Assembly (NCBI GenBank): GCA_020627645.1 | Contig: JAHDGN010000243.1 | Location: 1 to 5,585, forward strand | Length of the DNA stretch: 5,585 nucleotides | DNA from: Akkermansiaceae bacterium | GTDB taxonomy: Bacteria > Verrucomicrobiota > Verrucomicrobiia > Verrucomicrobiales > Akkermansiaceae | Reading direction: 5' to 3' | Shown here: positions 1 through 5,563 of the stretch, piece by piece | Position numbering within the stretch: the stretch's first letter is position 1 | Layout: each line of letters starts with the position of its first letter | Made by a program: the position numbers and the translations under genes | Notes under the pieces: model-generated | Database searches by the model: none | Told to the model about the DNA's origin: nothing | What the model saw: the letters and a program-made list of their open reading frames with translations, nothing else

Positions 1-1
1 C

Positions 2-64
2 CTCCACAACCAGCACGCCCTCTTCCGATCCTGGTGGAACAACTGGGACGGGAAGGTCTCCTAA
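2..64 (+). CDS. C-terminal end of an unidentified protein (truncated by window edge)
   Basis: An open frame runs in from the window edge and ends at TAA 62-64, giving 20 codons. Nearly all third positions are C or G (only one of 20 is A), the pattern of a real gene and not of chance sequence. The visible tail is hydrophilic and tryptophan-rich (it contains RSWWNNWDG). That is too little to assign a family. The stop lies 10 bases before the ATG of the four-helix-bundle gene on the same strand, so the two could be co-transcribed. I do not recognise the protein; it could be a cytosolic enzyme tail or something else. Confidence 0.55.
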   Translation, partial: LHNQHALFRSWWNNWDGKVS

Positions 65-74
65 AGTAGCCACC

Positions 75-446
75 ATGCGGAACTTCCGGAAGCTTCAAAC
101 CTGGGAACGAGCCCACTACCTCGTTCTCAGTATCTATAAAACAACCTCCCAATTCCCGAATGACGAACTCTTCGGTCTTTCCTCTCAACTCCGACGCTCC
201 AGTGCCTCAATCCCCACAAACATCGCCGAAGGTTGCGGCCGCAGCACTGAATTGGACTTTGTCCGCTTCCTTGATATCGCCATGGGCTCTGCTTCCGAAA
301 CGGAGTACCAGCTCCAACTCGCACACGACCTGGGTTATCTCACCACAATCCAGTATCAAAATCTCAACAACGAACTCGTAGAATGCAAACGAATGCTCAA
401 CTCCTTCATCCAAAAAATCCGCACCTCCCAAAAACAGTCTCCCTGA
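75..446 (+). CDS. Four-helix-bundle protein, IVP/bS23-like (23S rRNA-intervening sequence family)
   Basis: A 123-residue soluble, all-alpha protein matching the four-helix-bundle family first seen as ORFs inside 23S rRNA intervening sequences; the Avd protein of diversity-generating retroelements has the same fold. Diagnostic blocks are visible: FRKLQTWERAH near residues 4-14, FPNDELFGLSSQLRRSSASI (about 27-46), NIAEGCGR (about 49-56), then FVRFLDIAMGSASETEYQL and a DLGYL segment (about 62-88). Full length is normal for the family. The start is ATG 75, directly before the conserved N-terminus; there is no good Shine-Dalgarno site. Here the gene is solitary: no rRNA flanks it and no reverse transcriptase is present. 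Downstream lies a pair of 61-bp direct repeats. Molecular function of free-standing members is unknown; RNA or protein-partner binding is inferred from homologues only. Confidence 0.93.
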   Translation: MRNFRKLQTWERAHYLVLSIYKTTSQFPNDELFGLSSQLRRSSASIPTNIAEGCGRSTELDFVRFLDIAMGSASETEYQLQLAHDLGYLTTIQYQNLNNELVECKRMLNSFIQKIRTSQKQSP

Positions 447-481
447 AACGCCCTTCTTCAACTCAGCACTATTTCCATCCC

Positions 482-542
482 CGGAGCGGCAGCTCCCCTA
501 ACCGCTAAATGCCAAATGCCAAAAGCCATCGCCGAACACCAA
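482..542 (+). repeat. 61-bp direct repeat, copy 1
   Basis: This copy matches positions 561-621 at 58 of 61 bases, with a period of 79 bp; the differences fall near the right end. It starts with a small hairpin, GGAGC-GGCA-GCTCC (483-496, 5-bp stem and 4-base loop). It continues into a 7-bp tandem pattern, GCTAAAT GCCAAAT GCCAAAA GCC (504-527). It lies 35 bases after the stop of the four-helix-bundle gene. No reading frame is supported across it. Confidence 0.9.
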
Positions 543-560
543 ACAACCCCACATCACCCT

Positions 561-621
561 CGGAGCGGCAGCTCCCCTAACCGCTAAATGCCAAATGCTA
601 ACAGCCATCGTCGAACACCAA
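561..621 (+). repeat. 61-bp direct repeat, copy 2
   Basis: This is the second copy of the 482-542 repeat, carrying the same hairpin (562-575) and the heptamer run GCTAAAT GCCAAAT GCTAACA GCC (583-606). Its three differences from copy 1 are at 599, 602 and 611. The ATG at 588, which would be the furthest upstream start for the epimerase gene, lies inside this repeat. That argues that the epimerase starts downstream of it. Confidence 0.9.
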
Positions 622-653
622 CCGCATCCAACAAACCAAACCATTCACACCCA

Positions 654-1607
654 ATGACCGCCCCCAACCACCTAAAAGTCATCGACTCTCACACCGGAGG
701 CGAACCCACCCGAGTCATCATCGACGACCTCAACATCCCCTCCCATGGTGCGATCTCAGCTCGTGACCATCTTCAATCAAAAGCCGACTGGGTCCGAACC
801 TCCCTCATCCTCGAACCCCGAGGATTCGATGCCATGGTCGGAGCCTACCTCTGCGCCCCCCTTGACGAATCATGCACCACAGGTGTCGTCTTCTTTAATA
901 ACCACAATTATCTCGGCGGCTGCATCCATGGCACCATCGGCGTCGTAAAGACTCTAGCCTATTTGAAGAGGATCCAACCAGGCACTCACAAAATCGAAAC
1001 TCCCACCGGAATTATTTCCGCTACTCTCGCCGACGACCACAACGTCACCATTCAATCCGTCCCTTCCTTCCGCGCCGCAGAAAACGTCACCCTCGAGGTT
1101 CCCAACCTTGGAACAGTCACCGGTGACATTGCTTTCAGCGCCAACTGGTTCTTCCTCGTATCAAGCCCCGGACCAGCGGTCCACCCTTCCAATATTGAAG
1201 AACTAACTCAATTCACCTCCGCCATCCGTGACGAACTAATCAAACAAAATATCACCGGACCCAAGGGAGAAGAAATCGACCATATCGAAGTCTTCGGCCC
1301 ACCCATGTCCGACACCGAGGCCGACAGCCAAAATTTTGTCCTCTGCCCCGGAAAGGCCTATGACCGCTCACCCTGCGGCACTGGCACCAGCGCCAAGCTC
1401 GCCTGCCTCGCCGCCTCTCAGAAACTCGCCCCCGGAGAAACATGGCGCCAAGCTAGTATTATCGGAACCATTTTCACTGGCTCATACCAAAACCACTCTG
1501 AACCGGCAAAAATCATTCCCACCATCAGTGGCGAAGCCCACATCAACGCCGAAACAACAATCATCCTAAACCCCTCAGACCCTTTCCAACACGGAATAAA
1601 TTACTAA
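654..1607 (+). CDS. hypE: 4-hydroxyproline 2-epimerase (proline racemase superfamily)
   Basis: Cytosolic, cofactor-independent epimerase that interconverts trans-4-hydroxy-L-proline and cis-4-hydroxy-D-proline, the first step of bacterial hydroxyproline catabolism. From ATG 654 it has 317 residues, typical of the family. The N-terminal block VIDSHTGGEPTR is at residues 9-20. The two catalytic cysteines are C90 (in GGCIHGTIG) and C241 (in DRSPCGTGTSAK). The Cys/Cys pair indicates an epimerase/racemase and not trans-3-hydroxyproline dehydratase, which has Ser or Thr at the first position. ATG 588 is in frame, but its 22 extra residues are low-complexity, lie partly in a repeat, and precede the point where family members begin. 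The motif around C90 departs from the usual MCGHGT. Neighbouring aldehyde and D-amino acid dehydrogenase genes support hydroxyproline over proline as substrate. No Shine-Dalgarno site is visible. Confidence 0.9.
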   Translation: MTAPNHLKVIDSHTGGEPTRVIIDDLNIPSHGAISARDHLQSKADWVRTSLILEPRGFDAMVGAYLCAPLDESCTTGVVFFNNHNYLGGCIHGTIGVVKTLAYLKRIQPGTHKIETPTGIISATLADDHNVTIQSVPSFRAAENVTLEVPNLGTVTGDIAFSANWFFLVSSPGPAVHPSNIEELTQFTSAIRDELIKQNITGPKGEEIDHIEVFGPPMSDTEADSQNFVLCPGKAYDRSPCGTGTSAKLACLAASQKLAPGETWRQASIIGTIFTGSYQNHSEPAKIIPTISGEAHINAETTIILNPSDPFQHGINY

Positions 1608-1619
1608 CCACATCGTACT

Positions 1620-3200
1620 ATGACACTAACCGGACATTCATTCATCGGAGCTTCTCGCTCAAACGAATCCACCCTAACTTTCAACGTCAAAAACCCCACG
1701 ACGGGCGAGATTTTGGAACCACCATTCCATGCCGCAACGAATGAGGACCTCGACGAAGCCGTACAATTAGCCTCCAACGCCTTCACCCTCTACTCAAAAA
1801 CTTGCCCCAAAACCCGCGCAAATTTCCTCCGCACGATCGCTGATAAAATCGACGCATTAGGACCAGAAATCACCCCCCGCATGAACGCTGAATCTGCCCT
1901 CCCCGAACCTCGCTGTGAAGGCGAGCGCGGTCGCACCGTCGGCCAGCTTCGCATGTTCGCAGACCTCATCGAAGAAGGGTCTTGGGTTGATGCCCGCATC
2001 GAAACCGCACTTCCCGATCGCGCGCCTCTCCCCAAACCAGACCTCCGGTCGATGCGACGCCCCCTCGGTCCAGTCGCCGTCTTCTGCGCTTCCAACTTCC
2101 CTCTCGCCTTCTCTGTCGCCGGAGGTGATACCGCTTCCGCCCTCGCAGCAGGCTGCCCTGTCATCGTTCGCGCTCATTCCGCACACGCCGGAACCGCCGA
2201 GCTCGTCGCTTCTGCGATTCAAGAAGCAGTAGCCGAATGCCAAATGCCGGAAGGTACGTTTTCCATGATTTTCGACGCCGGCATCGACCTTGGCACTCAG
2301 CTTGTGACCCACCCAGACATCAAAGCCGTGGGGTTCACCGGCTCTCGCACTGGGGGACGAGCCCTCATGGACGCCGCCGCCGCCCGACCCGAACCCATTC
2401 CGGTATTCGCTGAAATGTCCTCCATCAACCCCATCTTCGTCCTCCCGGGAGCCCTCTCCGAACGAGCCGAAACCATCGCCACCGGACTCACCAGCTCTGT
2501 CACCCTTGGAGCAGGACAATTCTGCACCTGCCCTGGACTCGTCTTCACCACCGCTTCCGACACCCTAACAGACACCCTCAAATCAGGCTTTGCACAAACA
2601 GCTCCAGCCACGCTCCTTCACGAAGGAATCAGCAAAAATTACAACAGCGGACTTTCTTCCCTCCAAAACCAACCTGGAGTCGATACCATCCACCAAATCG
2701 AATCCCCAGACCCATCGAAACAAGGTGGCCCAACGATCCTAAAAACCACCGCTGAAAATTTCCTCAACAACCCCTCCCTTCACGAAGAAATCTTCGGCCC
2801 CTCTTCAATGATTGTCGAATGCACCGACCTCGATGAAATGCTCGCCGCAGCGTCGCAACTCGAAGGCCAACTCACCGCAACCGTCCACGGCACCGACGAA
2901 GATCTCGAAAATGCCTCCGACCTTCTACGCATCCTGGAACAAAAAGCTGGCCGCCTCATCATCAACGGTTTCCCAACCGGCGTTGAAGTCTGCTCGTCCA
3001 TGATCCACGGAGGGCCCTACCCAGCCACCTCTGACGGGGCTAGCACCTCTGTCGGCACCGCAGCCATCCTCCGCTACACCCGCCCCGTCAGCTTCCAAGC
3101 CTTTCCCGAGTCTCTCCTGCCCGACGAACTCAAATCCGAAAACCCAAGAAAAATCAACCGCCTCGTCAACGGACAACTCACCGCCGACCCCCTTTGCTAA
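1620..3200 (+). CDS. Alpha-ketoglutaric semialdehyde (2,5-dioxovalerate) dehydrogenase, ALDH superfamily
   Basis: NAD(P)+-dependent oxidation of alpha-ketoglutarate semialdehyde to 2-oxoglutarate, the last step of hydroxyproline (and some pentose/uronate) catabolism; cytosolic. It has 526 residues, usual for this ALDH branch. Visible active-site elements are FCASNFP with N159, the cofactor loop FTGSRTGG (239-246), the general-base Glu E265 in FAEMSSINP, nucleophile C302 in GAGQFCTCPG, and EEIFGP (389-394). The C-terminal signature TGVEVCSSMIHGGPYPATSD, followed by STSVGT, is characteristic of this subfamily and separates it from ordinary ALDHs. The residue usually Lys in the cofactor-binding strand (VxVKAH) is R184 here. 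ATG 1620 begins 12 bases after the epimerase stop, implying one operon. No Shine-Dalgarno sequence precedes it. The product feeds the TCA cycle. Confidence 0.93.
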   Translation: MTLTGHSFIGASRSNESTLTFNVKNPTTGEILEPPFHAATNEDLDEAVQLASNAFTLYSKTCPKTRANFLRTIADKIDALGPEITPRMNAESALPEPRCEGERGRTVGQLRMFADLIEEGSWVDARIETALPDRAPLPKPDLRSMRRPLGPVAVFCASNFPLAFSVAGGDTASALAAGCPVIVRAHSAHAGTAELVASAIQEAVAECQMPEGTFSMIFDAGIDLGTQLVTHPDIKAVGFTGSRTGGRALMDAAAARPEPIPVFAEMSSINPIFVLPGALSERAETIATGLTSSVTLGAGQFCTCPGLVFTTASDTLTDTLKSGFAQTAPATLLHEGISKNYNSGLSSLQNQPGVDTIHQIESPDPSKQGGPTILKTTAENFLNNPSLHEEIFGPSSMIVECTDLDEMLAAASQLEGQLTATVHGTDEDLENASDLLRILEQKAGRLIINGFPTGVEVCSSMIHGGPYPATSDGASTSVGTAAILRYTRPVSFQAFPESLLPDELKSENPRKINRLVNGQLTADPLC

Positions 3201-3220
3201 AACTTCACAAAGAAACATCA

Positions 3221-4462
3221 ATGAGTGAAATTCTCATCGTCGGCGGAGGGCTCATCGGGCTCTCCGCCGCTCACTTCCTCGCAAAAGCCGGACACCAAGT
3301 CCAAGTGCTCGAACGCGACGAAACCCACACCCAATCATGCTCCGAAGGCAATGCCGGCATGATCGTCCCCTCCCACTTTATTCCCCTAGCTGCACCCGGC
3401 GTCATCACTCAAGGCATAAAATGGATGCTCAACCCCAAAAGCCCATTCTCACTCCGCCCACGCCTCTCCCCCTCACTAGCCCGTTGGATCTGGCTCTTCG
3501 CACGACACTCCACAAAACAACACGTCCAAAACACCCAAACTCTCATCCGCGACCTCTCGCTTGCCAGCCGTAAACTCCACCTCCAACTCTCTCAAGAACA
3601 CCACTTCCCCCTCATCCAAAAAGGACTCCTCATGCTCTGCCAATCTGAAGAAGGACTGGAAGACGAAATCGAAGTCGCTCAACAAGCACACCAACTTGAC
3701 CTCCAAGCCGAAATCTGTGACCCCACCCGCCTCAAAGAACTCGAACCCAACACGCCTATCAATGCCAAAGGCGGAATCTGGTGGCCTCAAGACTGCCACC
3801 TCTCCCCCACCGACTACATTCAAGCTCTTCGAACCTCCATCACCAAAAACAAAGGCCAACTCATCAACGCCAAAGCCACCCAAATAACCGCCGAAAACAA
3901 CCGCATCAAATCAATCACCACCTCAGACGGCAAAACCCATTCCGCTCAAATCATCATTCTTGCCGGCGGCATCGAAACCATCGACCTGACGAGACAGATC
4001 AACCTAAACCTCCCCATGCAAGGAGGTAAAGGTTACTCCCTCACCCTCCCCAACCCAACTACAACCCCAGCCCTTTGCTCCCTCCTCAAAGAAGGCCGCG
4101 TTGCCGTCACCCCCATGGGCCCAAACCTCCGCGTCGCAGGCACCATGGAAATCTGCGAGAAAGACACTTCCGTCAGCAAACCACGCGTCCAAGGAATCAT
4201 CGAATCCTTTTGTCAATTCTACCCCCAATACCGCCCCTCCGATTTCAACCAGCTCGATCCATGGGTCGGCCTCCGTCCATGCTCGCCCGATGGTCTCCCT
4301 TACCTCGGATTTGCCCCGAAACACAATAACCTCATCATCGCAACTGGCCACGCCATGATGGGACTATCTTTGGCTCCCATTACCGGAAAACTCATTACCG
4401 AACTCCTAGATGGCTCACCCTCCATCAACCTTTCTCAACTGAACCCTGCTCGGTTTCACTAA
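3221..4462 (+). CDS. FAD-dependent D-amino acid dehydrogenase, DadA/HypO-like (probable cis-4-hydroxy-D-proline dehydrogenase)
   Basis: A DAO-family flavoprotein of 413 residues. The FAD-binding Rossmann motif is at the very N-terminus (IVGGGLIGLSAA, glycines 8, 9, 10 and 13), with E31 ending the second strand for the ribose. A SEGNAGMIVPS block follows, typical of DadA-like enzymes. Near the C-terminus are GLRPCSPDGLP (350-360), whose R352 corresponds to the substrate-carboxylate arginine of this family, and ATGHAMMGLSLAP (374-386), which closes over the flavin. By context it oxidises cis-4-hydroxy-D-proline to pyrroline-4-hydroxy-2-carboxylate, passing electrons to the respiratory chain. 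The start is ATG 3221, because the Rossmann motif begins just after it; an in-frame TTG at 3194 would overlap the previous gene and add nothing conserved. The gap to the upstream gene is 20 bases. A general D-amino acid or D-proline dehydrogenase cannot be excluded. Confidence 0.87.
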   Translation: MSEILIVGGGLIGLSAAHFLAKAGHQVQVLERDETHTQSCSEGNAGMIVPSHFIPLAAPGVITQGIKWMLNPKSPFSLRPRLSPSLARWIWLFARHSTKQHVQNTQTLIRDLSLASRKLHLQLSQEHHFPLIQKGLLMLCQSEEGLEDEIEVAQQAHQLDLQAEICDPTRLKELEPNTPINAKGGIWWPQDCHLSPTDYIQALRTSITKNKGQLINAKATQITAENNRIKSITTSDGKTHSAQIIILAGGIETIDLTRQINLNLPMQGGKGYSLTLPNPTTTPALCSLLKEGRVAVTPMGPNLRVAGTMEICEKDTSVSKPRVQGIIESFCQFYPQYRPSDFNQLDPWVGLRPCSPDGLPYLGFAPKHNNLIIATGHAMMGLSLAPITGKLITELLDGSPSINLSQLNPARFH

Positions 4463-4621
4463 CGACCTCATTCGTCAAAACTCAAAAGAGACAGAGTAAC
4501 ATCAAAAACCAAACTTGTGTTCTCGATCAGAAATTTCAGCCCCTTCCAGAGCAAAACCACAACAATCCAAATCACCCCTAAACAACGCCAGCTAATTTTC
4601 AGAAAAACTTTCAACGCGACT
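4463..4621. other. Convergent intergenic gap, no feature found
   Basis: This gap lies between the end of the dehydrogenase operon and the end of the minus-strand gene, where a bidirectional terminator would be expected. I see no GC-rich stem followed by a T-run on either strand. Frames here are shadows of the C-rich composition. Confidence 0.5.
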
Positions 4622-5044
4622 TCACCCTTCTACGATTCCAAAGGCAGAAAGGACCAAACCCACGATCACCCCCACGCCAACAGCACCCCACATAATCAAC
4701 ATCCCTACCTTCCTAGTTGGCAACTCGCGATGAGTCACCACCTCAGAAGCAACCAAAAACAAATGGGCCAAAAATCCCCCTCCAAATAGAAACGCCAAGC
4801 TCAGTCCTTCCAAATCTTTAGACCGTTCACCCCAAATTGGAATAGACATCAAAATCCCGAGCGGAACAAGAATGGATAGACTCACAAATACCGCTCCAAG
4901 CCCTCTCATTTTTTCATCACTGGTGCCAAGCCGTTCTCCCGAAAAAACCCGTGCCTTTCCTTCTCCCTTTCGAATCACCCGAAAGCCTCCACGGTTACCA
5001 TTCGGTTCAACAGGTTTGAAATAGCGACTTTTCCATCCATTCAC
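4622..5044 (-). CDS. Hypothetical three-helix membrane protein
   Basis: A 140-residue frame on the minus strand, starting with GTG at 5044 (in-frame TAA 12 bases upstream) and ending at 4622, convergent with the dehydrogenase gene. The N-terminal 45 residues are basic and glycine-rich (K/R throughout) and probably cytoplasmic. Three hydrophobic segments follow at about residues 48-70, 79-102 and 112-137, separated by short charged loops (ERSKDLE, THRELPTRK). Such regular alternation of helices and charged turns is unlikely in a non-coding frame. An extended -10 promoter sits about 55 bases upstream. I recognise no family or motif. The tyrosine/lysine-rich start and the GTG make the exact N-terminus uncertain; an internal ATG at residue 46 would retain all three helices. 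Confidence 0.65.
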   Translation of the reverse strand: MNGWKSRYFKPVEPNGNRGGFRVIRKGEGKARVFSGERLGTSDEKMRGLGAVFVSLSILVPLGILMSIPIWGERSKDLEGLSLAFLFGGGFLAHLFLVASEVVTHRELPTRKVGMLIMWGAVGVGVIVGLVLSAFGIVEG

Positions 5045-5098
5045 AAAATCATCTTACCCCACCGATTTCCCGATTGGCCCCTACAAATAAGAACGATA

Positions 5099-5107
5099 AT
5101 TATACCA
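5099..5107 (-). promoter_or_regulatory. Extended -10 promoter for the minus-strand membrane protein gene
   Basis: Read on the minus strand, the sequence is TGGTATAAT: a perfect TATAAT hexamer preceded by the TGn extension. No good -35 box lies 16-18 bases upstream (the best is around GTTATT), as expected for extended -10 promoters. Transcription would begin near 5092 and leave a leader of about 48 bases before GTG 5044. The surrounding bases are AT-rich, unlike the rest of the window. Confidence 0.5.
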
Positions 5108-5129
5108 TTTTAAACCATGAAATAACGGG

Positions 5130-5396
5130 ATGATTTTTGGAATGAGCAAAGCAGGAGGCGGGAATGGGGGGGCACCTAGACCAACGATAAAAGCCGCAAT
5201 TCAAGAAAGCGCCCGTTTTCTCTCAGTCCCGCAAAGCCCTGCCTCACAAACTTCAAAAAGTGATCCCGCCGTTTTGAAACTGGATGTGGTACTAAAATCT
5301 GCCGCCAGCGGCAACGGTTCAGCCAGCCAACTCGATCAATCGAGGTCCTGGCAGTCGATGTATGAGCGTTTCAACGAAAACTCCAGCACCTTTTAA
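5130..5396 (+). CDS. Possible small protein of unknown function
   Basis: An 88-codon frame from ATG 5130 to TAA 5396; a second ATG at 5142 is an equally good start. The protein is rich in Ser, Ala and Gly, with a glycine-rich start (AGGGNGGAP), a middle stretch resembling a short helix (AVLKLDVVLKSA) and a polar aromatic tail (SWQSMYERFNE). There is no signal peptide, membrane segment or recognisable motif. Codons do not show the C-rich bias of the upstream genes. It is divergent from the membrane protein gene, with 85 bases between their starts. It may be a genuine orphan gene, a fragment left by a mobile element, or a chance frame. Confidence 0.35.
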   Translation: MIFGMSKAGGGNGGAPRPTIKAAIQESARFLSVPQSPASQTSKSDPAVLKLDVVLKSAASGNGSASQLDQSRSWQSMYERFNENSSTF

Positions 5397-5491
5397 CCTA
5401 AAATCCGCAGTTCGATATTGTGATTACAGCTGGATGGGATGTTGAGCACGATCAAAGAGGCTCCATTTCAGAAGACCAGTTTCATCCAATC

Positions 5492-5510
5492 TCAACTGCG
5501 GCGCAGTTGA
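5492..5510. repeat. Perfect 19-bp inverted repeat (hairpin)
   Basis: TCAACTGCGGCGCAGTTGA reads the same on both strands except for the central base. As RNA it would fold with an 8-bp stem and 3-base loop. It lies 95 bases after the stop of the possible small protein. No T-run follows in either direction, so it is a poor candidate for an intrinsic terminator. It may be an operator, part of a mobile-element end, or a transcript-stabilising hairpin. Confidence 0.7.
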
Positions 5511-5511
5511 A

Positions 5512-5563
5512 CTTAACCAAGCTTGAAGCCTGCATGGGTGTCCAAAAGTTAAGGTGATGGACA
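5512..5563. repeat. Cluster of short inverted repeats at the right end
   Basis: Several overlapping dyads occur here: CTTAAC (5512-5517) with GTTAAG (5548-5553), the palindrome CAAGCTTG (5518-5525), and TGTCCA (5539-5544) with TGGACA (5558-5563) around a 13-base spacer. No reading frame is evident. The density of dyads suggests a recombination, transposon-end or regulatory region, but nothing identifies which, and short dyads can arise by chance. Confidence 0.35.

Noticed and set aside
66..77. GCCACCATG resembling a eukaryotic Kozak sequence at the IVP start
   Set aside because: The gene family, operon layout and intron-free genes are bacterial, so the match is coincidental.
75..446. 23S rRNA intervening sequence with its host rRNA
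   Set aside because: No rRNA-like sequence flanks the gene; coding sequence lies on the left and repeats plus metabolic genes on the right.
75..621. Diversity-generating retroelement (Avd-like protein plus repeats as template and variable regions)
   Set aside because: There is no reverse transcriptase, the repeats are short, neither is in a coding 3' end, and the differences between copies are not adenine-specific.
482..621. CRISPR array
   Set aside because: There are only two copies, 61 bp long with an 18-base gap, the copies are imperfect, and no cas genes are present.
1857..2519. Long minus-strand frame of 220 codons opposite the aldehyde dehydrogenase
   Set aside because: It lies entirely inside a gene with full catalytic motifs. 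Its translation is low-complexity (Gly, Arg, Glu, Ser) and it is explained by the C-rich, stop-poor composition of the opposite strand.
3476..3883. Minus-strand frame of 135 codons opposite the FAD dehydrogenase
   Set aside because: Shadow of the real gene. The translation shows no coherent motif, and the frame is open because of skewed composition.
4517..4789. Plus-strand frame of 90 codons after the operon
   Set aside because: Its protein is a low-complexity mix of Gln, His, Pro, Ser and Thr, and it overlaps the better-supported minus-strand membrane protein gene.
5492..5553. Integron attC site (ACTTAAC fits RYYYAAC, with an adjacent hairpin)
   Set aside because: The partner GTTAAGG does not fit GTTRRRY, the spacing of about 44 bases is too short, the hairpin lies outside the pair, and no integrase or cassette array is visible.
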